Origin: an uncultured bacterium
GTDB lineage: Bacteria > Methylomirabilota > Methylomirabilia > Rokubacteriales > CSP1-6
Length of the DNA: 7,264 nt
Assembly: GCA_946479205.1 (NCBI GenBank)
Contig: CAMLFJ010000161.1
Coordinates: 1 to 7,264, forward strand
Reading direction: 5' to 3'
Part shown: in pieces, positions 1 to 5,657 of the stretch
Numbering within the stretch: the stretch's first letter is position 1
Layout: every line of letters begins with the position of its first letter
The notes under the pieces: generated by a model
Told to the model about the DNA's origin: nothing
What the model saw: only the letters and a program-made list of their open reading frames with translations
Databases searched by the model: none
Translations under genes and position numbers: made by a program

Positions 1-1217
1 GAGTCCTTCACGAGCTGGGCGAACTGGCGGGCCGCCTGGTCCCGGTCGCCCCGCCGCTCCCACACCCGGCCGAGCCAGTAGGTGGCCGCGTCCCGCAGCG
101 ACTGCCCGCCCCGTACGGCCTGAAGCCGGGTCCAGCGCGCGGTGGCCTCCACGTGATTGCCGCGGAACCAGGCGATCCAGCCGAGCCGCCAGAGCGCGCT
201 GGCCCCCTCGTCCTCGTCCGGGTAGTCGGCGGCCAGCTTCACGTAGGTCTTCTCGGCCTCGGCGGGGCGGGCCGCGGTCTCGAGGATATCGGCCTTCAGC
301 AGGAGGGCGTCCGGCGCGTCGTTGCTCTTCGGATGCTCGCGCACCAGCCGGTCCAGCGTGGCCAGCGCAGCCTCGCGGTCGCGGCGCTGGCGGAGGCGGC
401 CCAGCTCGAGCAGCCAGCCCGCGCGGCGCTCGGGCGGCGCCCCGGCCAGTCCGTCGGTGGCGGCGGCCAGCGCGGCGTCGTCGCGGCCGAGCCGGCGCGA
501 GGAGTTCATCAGCACCCGCAGCGCGCGCTCACGCGCGTCGGCCGCCGGCTTCTCGGCGACAAGCGCCTCGGACTCTCCGCGGGCCCGCTCGATGAGCCCG
601 GAGGCGAGCAGCCGCTCGGCGCGCGCGGCCCGCTCCACCGCGCTCGGCGCAGGCGGCATCACGCCGGCATCGGCCAGCGTCTTGAGCTGGCGCTCCGCCG
701 CGTCCCCGAAGGTGGCGGGCGCCTGCAGCCAGAGCGCCGCGAACAGCCGCGCCGCTTCCTTCTGATCGCCCGCGACCAGCAGCGCCTCGCCCAGCGCGTA
801 GCGCGCCCGCGCCGCATCCGGCGCGTCGGCGAGGCGCGTGACCACGCGCTGCAGGACGGTCGCCGCGGCGGCCGCATCGTCCGCCTCCCGGAGCACCGCG
901 GCCGCCCGCATCAGGGCGGACGGCGTGAGCCGGCTCTCCGGCGTCGGAGCAGCGGCCTGCGCGGCCAGCGCCCGCGCCGCGACCAGGTCCCCCTGCCGCA
1001 GCACGCTCTCGGCCTGGAAGAGCCGCGCGTAGTCCTCGAGCGGGCTCCCCGCCCACGCGGGATCGGCGAACTCCCTGGCCGCGGTGGCCCAGTCGCCCGC
1101 CTTGTGCGCGGCCAGGCCGGCCGCGAACCGCTCCCGCGCGTCCGGAGAGAGCGAAGCCGGCGCCGCCCCCACCAGCGCGAGGGAGACCAGGCACGCGGCC
1201 GCGGTCATCCGTCTCAT
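1..1217 (-). CDS. Soluble lytic murein transglycosylase-like protein, N-terminal part (cut by the window edge)
   Basis: The minus frame from the ATG at 1217-1215 stays open to the left edge (405 complete codons). It begins MRRMTAAACLVSLALVGAAPA, a classical signal peptide with a likely cleavage after A21 (A-P-A), so the protein should act in the periplasm. The mature part is helical and repetitive, as in the Slt70 superhelical U-domain: a first unit near residues 30-75 with GDWATAAREF and the motif LEDYARLFQAESVL, and late TPR-like units such as ALWRLGWIAWFRGNHVEA (about 341-358) and YWLGRVWERRGDRDQAARQF (380-399). YWxGR followed by a repeat helix usually comes just before the SLT lysozyme-like domain, which cleaves peptidoglycan glycan strands to 1,6-anhydro products. 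That domain would lie beyond base 1, so the catalytic Glu cannot be seen. A TPR-only envelope protein is the main alternative. No Shine-Dalgarno sequence precedes the ATG, and a -10-like hexamer lies 6 bases upstream of it. Confidence 0.75.
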   Translation of the reverse strand, partial: MRRMTAAACLVSLALVGAAPASLSPDARERFAAGLAAHKAGDWATAAREFADPAWAGSPLEDYARLFQAESVLRQGDLVAARALAAQAAAPTPESRLTPSALMRAAAVLREADDAAAAATVLQRVVTRLADAPDAARARYALGEALLVAGDQKEAARLFAALWLQAPATFGDAAERQLKTLADAGVMPPAPSAVERAARAERLLASGLIERARGESEALVAEKPAADARERALRVLMNSSRRLGRDDAALAAATDGLAGAPPERRAGWLLELGRLRQRRDREAALATLDRLVREHPKSNDAPDALLLKADILETAARPAEAEKTYVKLAADYPDEDEGASALWRLGWIAWFRGNHVEATARWTRLQAVRGGQSLRDAATYWLGRVWERRGDRDQAARQFAQLVKD

Positions 1218-1223
1218 GCCGCC

Positions 1224-1229
1224 AGTGTA
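1224..1229 (-). promoter_or_regulatory. Extended -10-like element for the transglycosylase gene, probably leaderless
   Basis: On the minus strand the sequence reads TGGTACACT followed by six bases and then the ATG at 1217. TACACT matches the -10 consensus at four of six positions, and the TGn just before it is an extended -10 feature. No -35 hexamer is present at 16-18 bases. Transcription from this element would begin at or next to the start codon. The promoter role is inferred. Confidence 0.45.
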
Positions 1230-1247
1230 CCAGCGCCCGGCCCACCG

Positions 1248-1269
1248 GCCCGCCTGTCACCGGGCGGGC
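1248..1269 (-). terminator. GC-rich hairpin upstream of the transglycosylase gene
   Basis: GCCCGCC at 1248-1254 pairs perfectly with GGCGGGC at 1263-1269 around an eight-base loop. It lies between the stop of the doubtful small ORF (1283) and the transglycosylase start (1217). No T-run follows on either strand, so it is not a canonical intrinsic terminator. It could be a weak or Rho-assisted terminator, or just a product of high GC content. Confidence 0.3.
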
Positions 1270-1282
1270 ACACCCCCGGCGA

Positions 1283-1435
1283 TCAGCCCTTCGCCACGCG
1301 CGCGACCGCCTCGACGCTGCGGTCGATATCGGGCTCGGGGCCGCGATCACGCGGCGGGTGCGCTCGGCACTCGGGCGTGAAGCGGGCGCCGTCGCGGCGC
1401 TCGCTCTCCGTGAGGTACGCGGCGCTTGCTCCCAT
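1283..1435 (-). CDS. Possible small hypothetical protein, 50 residues
   Basis: I do not recognise this family. The frame from ATG 1435 to the TGA at 1285-1283 encodes a hydrophilic, Arg/Glu-rich peptide with YLTESERRDGARF near residues 7-19, a proline-rich middle (HPPRDRGPEP) and a C-terminal helix ending ARVAKG. There is no membrane segment, and a single Cys. In its favour, 44 of 50 codons end in G or C, and the composition looks like a real soluble peptide. Against it, no Shine-Dalgarno sequence lies within 15 bases of the ATG, no -10-like hexamer lies where the neighbouring genes have one, and the frame stays open far upstream in the antisense of the pentapeptide gene. It points the same way as the transglycosylase gene, whose start is 65 bases beyond its stop. 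It could equally be a chance open frame. Confidence 0.33.
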   Translation of the reverse strand: MGASAAYLTESERRDGARFTPECRAHPPRDRGPEPDIDRSVEAVARVAKG

Positions 1436-1511
1436 GACCGCGCGAAGGGCCGGGCCCTCCGCACGATCGCAAGCCCGGAGTCGTACGGAGCATTCAACCC
1501 AGGCATACCAC

Positions 1512-1539
1512 TTGCGGCCCCGATCCCGCGGTGTAGAGT
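1512..1539 (+). promoter_or_regulatory. Candidate promoter of the pentapeptide-repeat gene
   Basis: TTGCGG at 1512-1517 and TAGAGT at 1534-1539 are separated by 16 bases. They match the -35 and -10 consensus at three and four of six positions. Transcription would start around 1546, giving a leader of about 23 bases that still contains the GGAG at 1559-1562 ahead of the GTG start at 1569. The call is inferred from pattern and position. Confidence 0.4.
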
Positions 1540-1568
1540 GCCGGCGTGGGCCACCGCCGGAGCCGAGC

Positions 1569-2258
1569 GTGAGTCGACCACGAAAGGGACCCGCGCTCGA
1601 CGCCCCCCGCCTGCCGGCTGGGCGCGCGGTGCCGCTGGTACGCGATCTCGAGGTCGCCGACGACGGCGTGTACGCCGACCTGGACGTCGTGCAGGGGCGC
1701 CTGACCGGCACGCGGGCCCGCAACGTGCGCCTCGAGCGGGTCTGGCTGCGCGACACCGATCTGAGCCGCGCGCACCTCGAGCGGCTCACCCTCGCGGACG
1801 TGAGGCTCGAGCGCTGCGATCTCGCCAACGGCTTCTGGCGCAACGCCCAGATCGACCGGACCGAGTTCATCGGCTGCCGGCTCACCGGCGTCGACCTGGC
1901 CGACGCCTCGCTGCGACACGTGCTCATGCGCCAGTGCCAGGGCGCGCTGGTCTCGTTCCGATCGGCGACCCTCAAGAACAGCCGCCTCGAGGACTGCGCG
2001 CTGGCCGAGGCGGACTTCCAGGACGCCCAGCTCCCCGGCCTGATCGCGCGCGGAGCCGATCTGCGGGGCGCGTCGCTGTACGGGGCGAACCTGACGGGGG
2101 CCGACCTGCGCGGCTCGATCCTGGATGATCTCCGGATGCGCGCGACCGATCTGAGCGGCGCGGTCGTCGACCCGGTGCAGCTCGTCGCGATCGCCCGCAC
2201 GCTCGCGTCGCTGCTCGGCATCACGGTGGGCGATGCGCGCGAGGCCCCGCCCGCCTGA
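1569..2258 (+). CDS. Pentapeptide-repeat protein, 229 residues
   Basis: From about residue 35 to 200 the protein is built of tandem A(D/N)LXX-like pentapeptides. Clear examples are DLSRAHLERL (64-73), CDLANG (83-88), GVDLADASL (107-115), and the near-perfect block GADLRGASLYGANLTGADLRGS (162-183). Such repeats fold as a right-handed quadrilateral beta-helix. The C-terminal segment DPVQLVAIARTLASLLGI (201-218) is a hydrophobic helix of the sort that caps or dimerises these folds. There is no signal peptide, so it is probably cytoplasmic. Its function is unknown: some family members mimic DNA and bind gyrase, but nothing here shows that. I chose GTG 1569 because GGAG lies six bases before it, no ATG lies nearby in frame, and the unrepeated upstream frame looks random. 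The same frame stays open back to 153, but that part runs antisense to the transglycosylase gene. The gene ends nine bases before the convergent phosphatidyltransferase gene. Confidence 0.82.
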   Translation: MSRPRKGPALDAPRLPAGRAVPLVRDLEVADDGVYADLDVVQGRLTGTRARNVRLERVWLRDTDLSRAHLERLTLADVRLERCDLANGFWRNAQIDRTEFIGCRLTGVDLADASLRHVLMRQCQGALVSFRSATLKNSRLEDCALAEADFQDAQLPGLIARGADLRGASLYGANLTGADLRGSILDDLRMRATDLSGAVVDPVQLVAIARTLASLLGITVGDAREAPPA

Positions 2259-2266
2259 CCGGGCGG
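2247..2266. terminator. Hairpin between convergent genes, overlapping a stop codon
   Basis: CCGCCCG at 2247-2253 pairs perfectly with CGGGCGG at 2260-2266 across a six-base loop that holds the TGA of the pentapeptide gene. It occupies almost the whole gap before the convergent stop at 2268. No T-tract follows on either strand, so its role as a shared bidirectional terminator is inferred from the position and the strong stem. Confidence 0.4.
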
Positions 2267-2267
2267 T

Positions 2268-2861
2268 CTAGCGGAGGACGTCCTCCCGGACCGCGGCGGC
2301 GCGGCGCGTGTAGAGGATGCGCTGGAGCGCGGTCAGGTTGGTGAGCACCGCGAGCGCGATCATGGCGGGAGTGAGCTGGTTGAACGTCGCGCCCGCGATG
2401 AGCACGATCAGCCGCTCGGGGCGCTCGATCAGCCCGATCTCGCAGGCCACGCCGATGGACTGGGCGCGGGCCTTGGTGTAGCTGGTCATGATGGTGCCCA
2501 CCAGGGCGACCATGGTCAGGAAGACCCCGGTGGTATCAACGGCGCGATGGTAGTAGAGGACCACGCCCAGCAGCACGACCAGGTCGGAGTAGCGGTCCAC
2601 CACCGAGTCGAGGAAGGCCCCGAAGGCGCTGACGCGGTTGGCCAGCCGCGCCAGGGAGCCGTCGAAGAAATCGAAGAGCCCGGCCAGCGCCAGCAGCACC
2701 GCGCCGGTCCGCAGGCTCCCCTGGCCCAGGGCGCCGGCGGCCAGGATGCTGACCCCGAGCCCGACCATCGTGAGGTGATTCGGCCGCACGTGCGCACGGA
2801 GCAGGGCGCGGGCCACCGGATCGCCGAGCCGGGTCAGCGAGGCCTTGTAGTGGCTCAGCAT
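2268..2861 (-). CDS. CDP-alcohol phosphatidyltransferase, probably inositol-phosphate-synthase type
   Basis: This 197-residue membrane enzyme should transfer a phosphatidyl group from a CDP-activated lipid to an alcohol, with release of CMP. The full CDP-OH-PT signature is present: D64-x2-D67-G68-x2-A71-R72-x8-G81-x3-D85-x3-D89. These Asp residues bind the metal ions and the CDP-lipid. Several hydrophobic segments follow (about 33-62, 94-105, 112-126, 150-158 and 163-178), fitting the family's six-helix fold. VRPNHLTMVG at 25-34 is the usual lead-in to the first helix. The segment KARAQSIGVACEIGLIERPERL (about 130-151) resembles phosphatidylinositol- or archaetidylinositol-phosphate synthases more than PgsA or PssA. 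Substrate assignment is inference. The ATG lies directly after the glnD stop (TAGATG) with no clear Shine-Dalgarno sequence, so translation is probably coupled to glnD. Confidence 0.88.
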   Translation of the reverse strand: MLSHYKASLTRLGDPVARALLRAHVRPNHLTMVGLGVSILAAGALGQGSLRTGAVLLALAGLFDFFDGSLARLANRVSAFGAFLDSVVDRYSDLVVLLGVVLYYHRAVDTTGVFLTMVALVGTIMTSYTKARAQSIGVACEIGLIERPERLIVLIAGATFNQLTPAMIALAVLTNLTALQRILYTRRAAAVREDVLR

Positions 2862-5570
2862 CTAGATCGGCTTGAGCAAGGCGTCTTCCAGGCTCTCCCG
2901 CACGCGGGCCATCGCCGCCTCGTCCTCGAGACGACGGCCCTGCCGGTCGGTGACGTAGAAGGTGTCGTAGGCCTGATCGATCTCGGTGGCGATCCGCGCG
3001 CTCGCGATGTCGAGCCCCTGTCCGGAGAGCGTGCGGGTGATGACGTAGAGCAGCCCGACGCGATCCGGGCACTTCACCTCCACCACCGTGCGGCTGTCCG
3101 AGATCTGGTTGTCCACCGAGATCTTGGGCGGGCCGGCCACGCCCTCGCCGGTCGGGTACACCGCCCGACGCCGCGCGAGCAGGTCCTCCACGCTCGCCTC
3201 GCCGCGTAGCACGCGCCGCAGCGCCTCGAGGGTGCGGCGCCAGCGCGCCTCCTCGGTGACCGCTTCGCCGAAGGGATCGTTCACCTGGAAGGTGTCCAGC
3301 ACGATGCCGTCGGCGCGCGTGTGGATCTGGGCGGAGAGGATGTTGATGCCCTGGGAGGCCAGCGTGCCCGCGATGAGCGAGAAGAGACCGGGCACGTCCT
3401 GGGTGGCGACCACCAGCTCCGAAGAGCCCAGATCGGGATGGTGGAAGAGCTCGGTGGCGGCCACCCCGCCGTCGGCGAGCAGGTCGAGCAGCCGCAGGTG
3501 CGCGGCGATGCGCTGGGGCGAGGTGGTGGTCAGGTAACGGTCGGAGAGCAGGGCCAGGTGCGCGGCCACCGCGGTGCGCGCCACGTCGCCGCGCATGGCC
3601 CCGGTGACCCGCTGGGCCACCCTCTCGCGGCTGGGCCGCTCCCGCTGCCCGCCGGTGAGCCGCGCGAGCACCCGGACGTAGAGATCCCAGAGGATCTGGG
3701 CCTGCCAGCCGGTCATGACGCCGGGCCCCACCGCGCGCATGTCGGCGCAGGTGAGCAGGTAGAGCATGCGCAGGCGCTCGGGAGTCTTGCAGACCTCCGC
3801 GAGGGTCTCGATCGTCTTCGGGTCGTCGATGTCGCGGCGCTGCGCGATGTGCGACATGGTCAGGTGGTGGGCCACCAGGAAGATCACCTTGTCGGCGTCC
3901 TCGGCGGCCAGGCCCATGCGCGCGGCGAGCGCCTCGATCAGGGGGATGCCCTTGGCCACGTGGCCGTGCCCCTTGCCCTTGCCGATGTCGTGCAGCAGCA
4001 TGCCCAGCATCAGCAGGCCGGGGCGCTCCAGCTCGCTCACCACCTGGGCGTTGCCCTCGGAGTCGGGCGACTGGCCGGGGGCGAGCGCCTCCAGGTTCTG
4101 CACCGCGATCAGCGAGTGCTGGTCGGCGGTGAACTTGTGGTAGACGTCGTACTGCACGAGGCAGGTCAGGGCCCCCCACTCGGGCAGGTAGCGGCCGAGC
4201 ACGCCCAGCTCGTGCATCTCGCGCAGGGTCTGTGCGGTCCGTCCCCAGCTCCGGCAGATGCCGAGGAAGAGATCGCGGGCCTCCGGCGAGACCCGGAAGG
4301 CGTCGTCGATCAGGTCGAGCGAGTCCTCGATGGCCCGCTCCACGTCCACCCCGAGCTCGAAGCCGAGCTGGTGGCTGTGCCAGAAGACCTTGAGGAGCCG
4401 CAGCGGCTCCTCGTGGAAGGCCCGCCCGTCGGACCTGGCCAGGTGGAGGTGCTCGTCGAGCACGATGAGGCCGTCGGCGAGCGCCTCCTGGCGCGCGCGG
4501 CGCTGCACGCTGGCGCGGCCCGAGAGGGTCTCGCGGCAGCGGGCGATCAGCCGCCGCGACACCCGGTGGATCACCCGCGCGTGCAGGTAGTAGTCGCGCA
4601 TGAACTTCTCGACGGGCAGCGACAGCTCGTCGCCCGCGTAGCCGAAGTTCTTGGCGATCTGCGGCTGGATGTCGCGCGAGAGCACGTCATTCTTGTGCCC
4701 GGAGAGGAAGTGCAGCTCGTTGCGCACCCGCCACAGGAAGGTCAGCGCCTCGTCGGTCGTCTTCTGCTCGCGCCCGTTGATCAGCCGCTTGTCGGCCAGC
4801 TCCCGCAGGGTCCGCGTGCCGAACTTGGTGGAGGCCAGCCACATCGCGGTGTGGATGTCGCGCAGCCCGCCCGCCGATTCCTTCACGTTGGGCTCGCCCA
4901 TGTACGGGGAGCCTCCGAACTTGCGGTAGCGCTGGTCCCGCTCGGTGAGCGTGGTCTCGAGGAACTGGGCGAAGTCCTTCTGGTAGACGTTCTCGGCCAG
5001 CACCTTCCGGAAGCGATTGAAGAGCCGGCGGTCGCCCACCAGGAAGCGCGCCTGCTGCATGGAGGTGCGGCTCGGGAAGTCGGTGCGCGCCATGGCCAGG
5101 CAGTCGGGCAGGCTGCGCACCGCGTGGCCGACCTGGAGCCCCAGGTCCCAGAGCGCGTAGAGCAGCCCCTGGGTCACCCGCTGCACGTAGGGGCCCATCT
5201 CGCCGTCGTAGATCAGCATGAGGTCGAGATCGGAGAGGGGGTGCAGCTCGCCGCGGCCGTAGCCGCCCAGGGCCACCAGCACGAGCGGGCTCGGCGTCAG
5301 GCCCTCGCGCCTGGCGTCCTCCACCGCCAGCCGGTAGAGCGTGCCGAGGAAGACGTCCATGAAGCCGGCGTACGCGGCGACCGATTGCTGGCCGGAGGCG
5401 CCGCCCAGGTGGGCCGCGCGGAGGAAATCCACATTGGAGGTGAGGTGCTGACGCAGCACCTCGAGCCTCAGCCGTCGCCGCCGCTCCACGCGCTCGGCCG
5501 CGCTGCCGTCGAATCCCCGGTCGGCCTGCGCCTCGACGCGGCGAACCTGCCGAAGCAGTTCCGCAGACAT
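2862..5570 (-). CDS. glnD: Bifunctional [protein-PII] uridylyltransferase / uridylyl-removing enzyme
   Basis: GlnD senses glutamine and adds UMP to, or removes it from, PII proteins (GlnB/GlnK), so setting glutamine synthetase activity and nitrogen-regulated transcription in the cytoplasm. All expected parts are present in its 902 residues (E. coli GlnD has 890). The nucleotidyltransferase site is GGYGRGELHPLSDLDL at 102-117, with metal ligands D114 and D116. A GlnD-type linker carries NVKESAGGLRDI (228-239). The HD hydrolase domain has H485, the H527-D528 pair in LLHDIGKGKGHGH, and H568-H569. Two ACT domains follow: about 718-790, with DVPGLFSLIAGTL, and about 828-900, with CPDRVGLLYVITRTL; they bind glutamine. 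No key residue appears lost, so both activities are predicted. The ATG is preceded by a -10-like hexamer at six bases and no Shine-Dalgarno sequence. It heads a two-gene unit with the phosphatidyltransferase and diverges from hisC. No PII or ammonium-transporter gene is visible here. Confidence 0.97.
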   Translation of the reverse strand: MSAELLRQVRRVEAQADRGFDGSAAERVERRRRLRLEVLRQHLTSNVDFLRAAHLGGASGQQSVAAYAGFMDVFLGTLYRLAVEDARREGLTPSPLVLVALGGYGRGELHPLSDLDLMLIYDGEMGPYVQRVTQGLLYALWDLGLQVGHAVRSLPDCLAMARTDFPSRTSMQQARFLVGDRRLFNRFRKVLAENVYQKDFAQFLETTLTERDQRYRKFGGSPYMGEPNVKESAGGLRDIHTAMWLASTKFGTRTLRELADKRLINGREQKTTDEALTFLWRVRNELHFLSGHKNDVLSRDIQPQIAKNFGYAGDELSLPVEKFMRDYYLHARVIHRVSRRLIARCRETLSGRASVQRRARQEALADGLIVLDEHLHLARSDGRAFHEEPLRLLKVFWHSHQLGFELGVDVERAIEDSLDLIDDAFRVSPEARDLFLGICRSWGRTAQTLREMHELGVLGRYLPEWGALTCLVQYDVYHKFTADQHSLIAVQNLEALAPGQSPDSEGNAQVVSELERPGLLMLGMLLHDIGKGKGHGHVAKGIPLIEALAARMGLAAEDADKVIFLVAHHLTMSHIAQRRDIDDPKTIETLAEVCKTPERLRMLYLLTCADMRAVGPGVMTGWQAQILWDLYVRVLARLTGGQRERPSRERVAQRVTGAMRGDVARTAVAAHLALLSDRYLTTTSPQRIAAHLRLLDLLADGGVAATELFHHPDLGSSELVVATQDVPGLFSLIAGTLASQGINILSAQIHTRADGIVLDTFQVNDPFGEAVTEEARWRRTLEALRRVLRGEASVEDLLARRRAVYPTGEGVAGPPKISVDNQISDSRTVVEVKCPDRVGLLYVITRTLSGQGLDIASARIATEIDQAYDTFYVTDRQGRRLEDEAAMARVRESLEDALLKPI

Positions 5571-5576
5571 GGCGAA

Positions 5577-5605
5577 ACGGTAGCGTGGAGCGAGAAGAAA
5601 GTCAA
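5577..5605 (-). promoter_or_regulatory. Promoter of glnD and the downstream lipid gene
   Basis: On the minus strand TTGACT (5605-5600) and TACCGT (5582-5577) are separated by exactly 17 bases. The -35 matches consensus at five of six positions, and the -10 at three. Only six bases separate the -10 from the glnD ATG at 5570, which predicts a leaderless transcript. No sigma-54 type GG-N10-GC element was noticed. Confidence 0.55.
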
Positions 5606-5618
5606 ACTTGGCGCGAAC

Positions 5619-5648
5619 TTGTATCGCAGTAACTATCGTAGTTAAAAT
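5619..5648 (+). promoter_or_regulatory. Promoter of hisC
   Basis: TAAAAT at 5643-5648 matches the -10 consensus at five of six positions. TTGTAT at 5619-5624 is a partial -35 with an 18-base spacer. Nine bases separate the -10 from the ATG at 5658, and no Shine-Dalgarno sequence lies between them, so the mRNA leader is nearly absent. The region is a clear A/T-rich island in GC-rich surroundings. Confidence 0.55.
5630..5644. repeat. Palindrome in the hisC promoter spacer, operator-like
   Basis: TAACTA-TCG-TAGTTA is a perfect inverted repeat with six-base arms and a three-base centre. It fills most of the spacer between the hisC -35 and -10 and touches the -10. It also lies about 25 bases upstream of the glnD -35. 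A dimeric repressor bound here would block hisC directly. The cognate regulator is unknown. Confidence 0.5.
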
Positions 5649-5657
5649 GGGCGCCCT

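Larger units (their letters stand above)
1218..1568. other. 351-base gap without a certain gene (divergent promoter region)
   Basis: This stretch separates two divergently transcribed genes, the transglycosylase (minus) and the pentapeptide-repeat protein (plus). It holds the -10-like signals of both, a GC-rich hairpin at 1248-1269, the doubtful ORF at 1283-1435 and an eight-codon ORF at 1546-1572. I see no RNA gene, repeat array or insertion-sequence remnant in it. Confidence 0.6.

Noticed and set aside
153..1568. The pentapeptide frame stays open far upstream, suggesting a 701-residue protein
   Set aside because: This part is antisense to the transglycosylase and shows Arg/Gly/Pro-rich low-complexity sequence with no repeats. 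A GTG with a Shine-Dalgarno sequence at 1569 gives a normal pentapeptide protein.
2273..2286. Perfect 14-base palindrome GGAGGACGTCCTCC
   Set aside because: It lies inside the last codons of the phosphatidyltransferase gene and is explained by its C-terminal residues. A regulatory role cannot be supported without conservation.
2536..4179. A 547-codon minus-strand frame overlapping glnD and the phosphatidyltransferase
   Set aside because: It is a frame-shifted shadow on the same strand, very rich in Arg, Gly, Ala and Pro, with no recognisable domain.
3321..5645. A 774-codon open frame on the plus strand across glnD
   Set aside because: It runs fully antisense to glnD, whose domains and catalytic motifs are unmistakable. 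The predicted protein is low-complexity (rich in Gly, Ala, His, Glu, Val), as expected for the complement of a GC-rich gene.
5649..5656. GGGCGCCC palindrome just before the hisC start
   Set aside because: An eight-base G/C palindrome is expected by chance in DNA of this composition.
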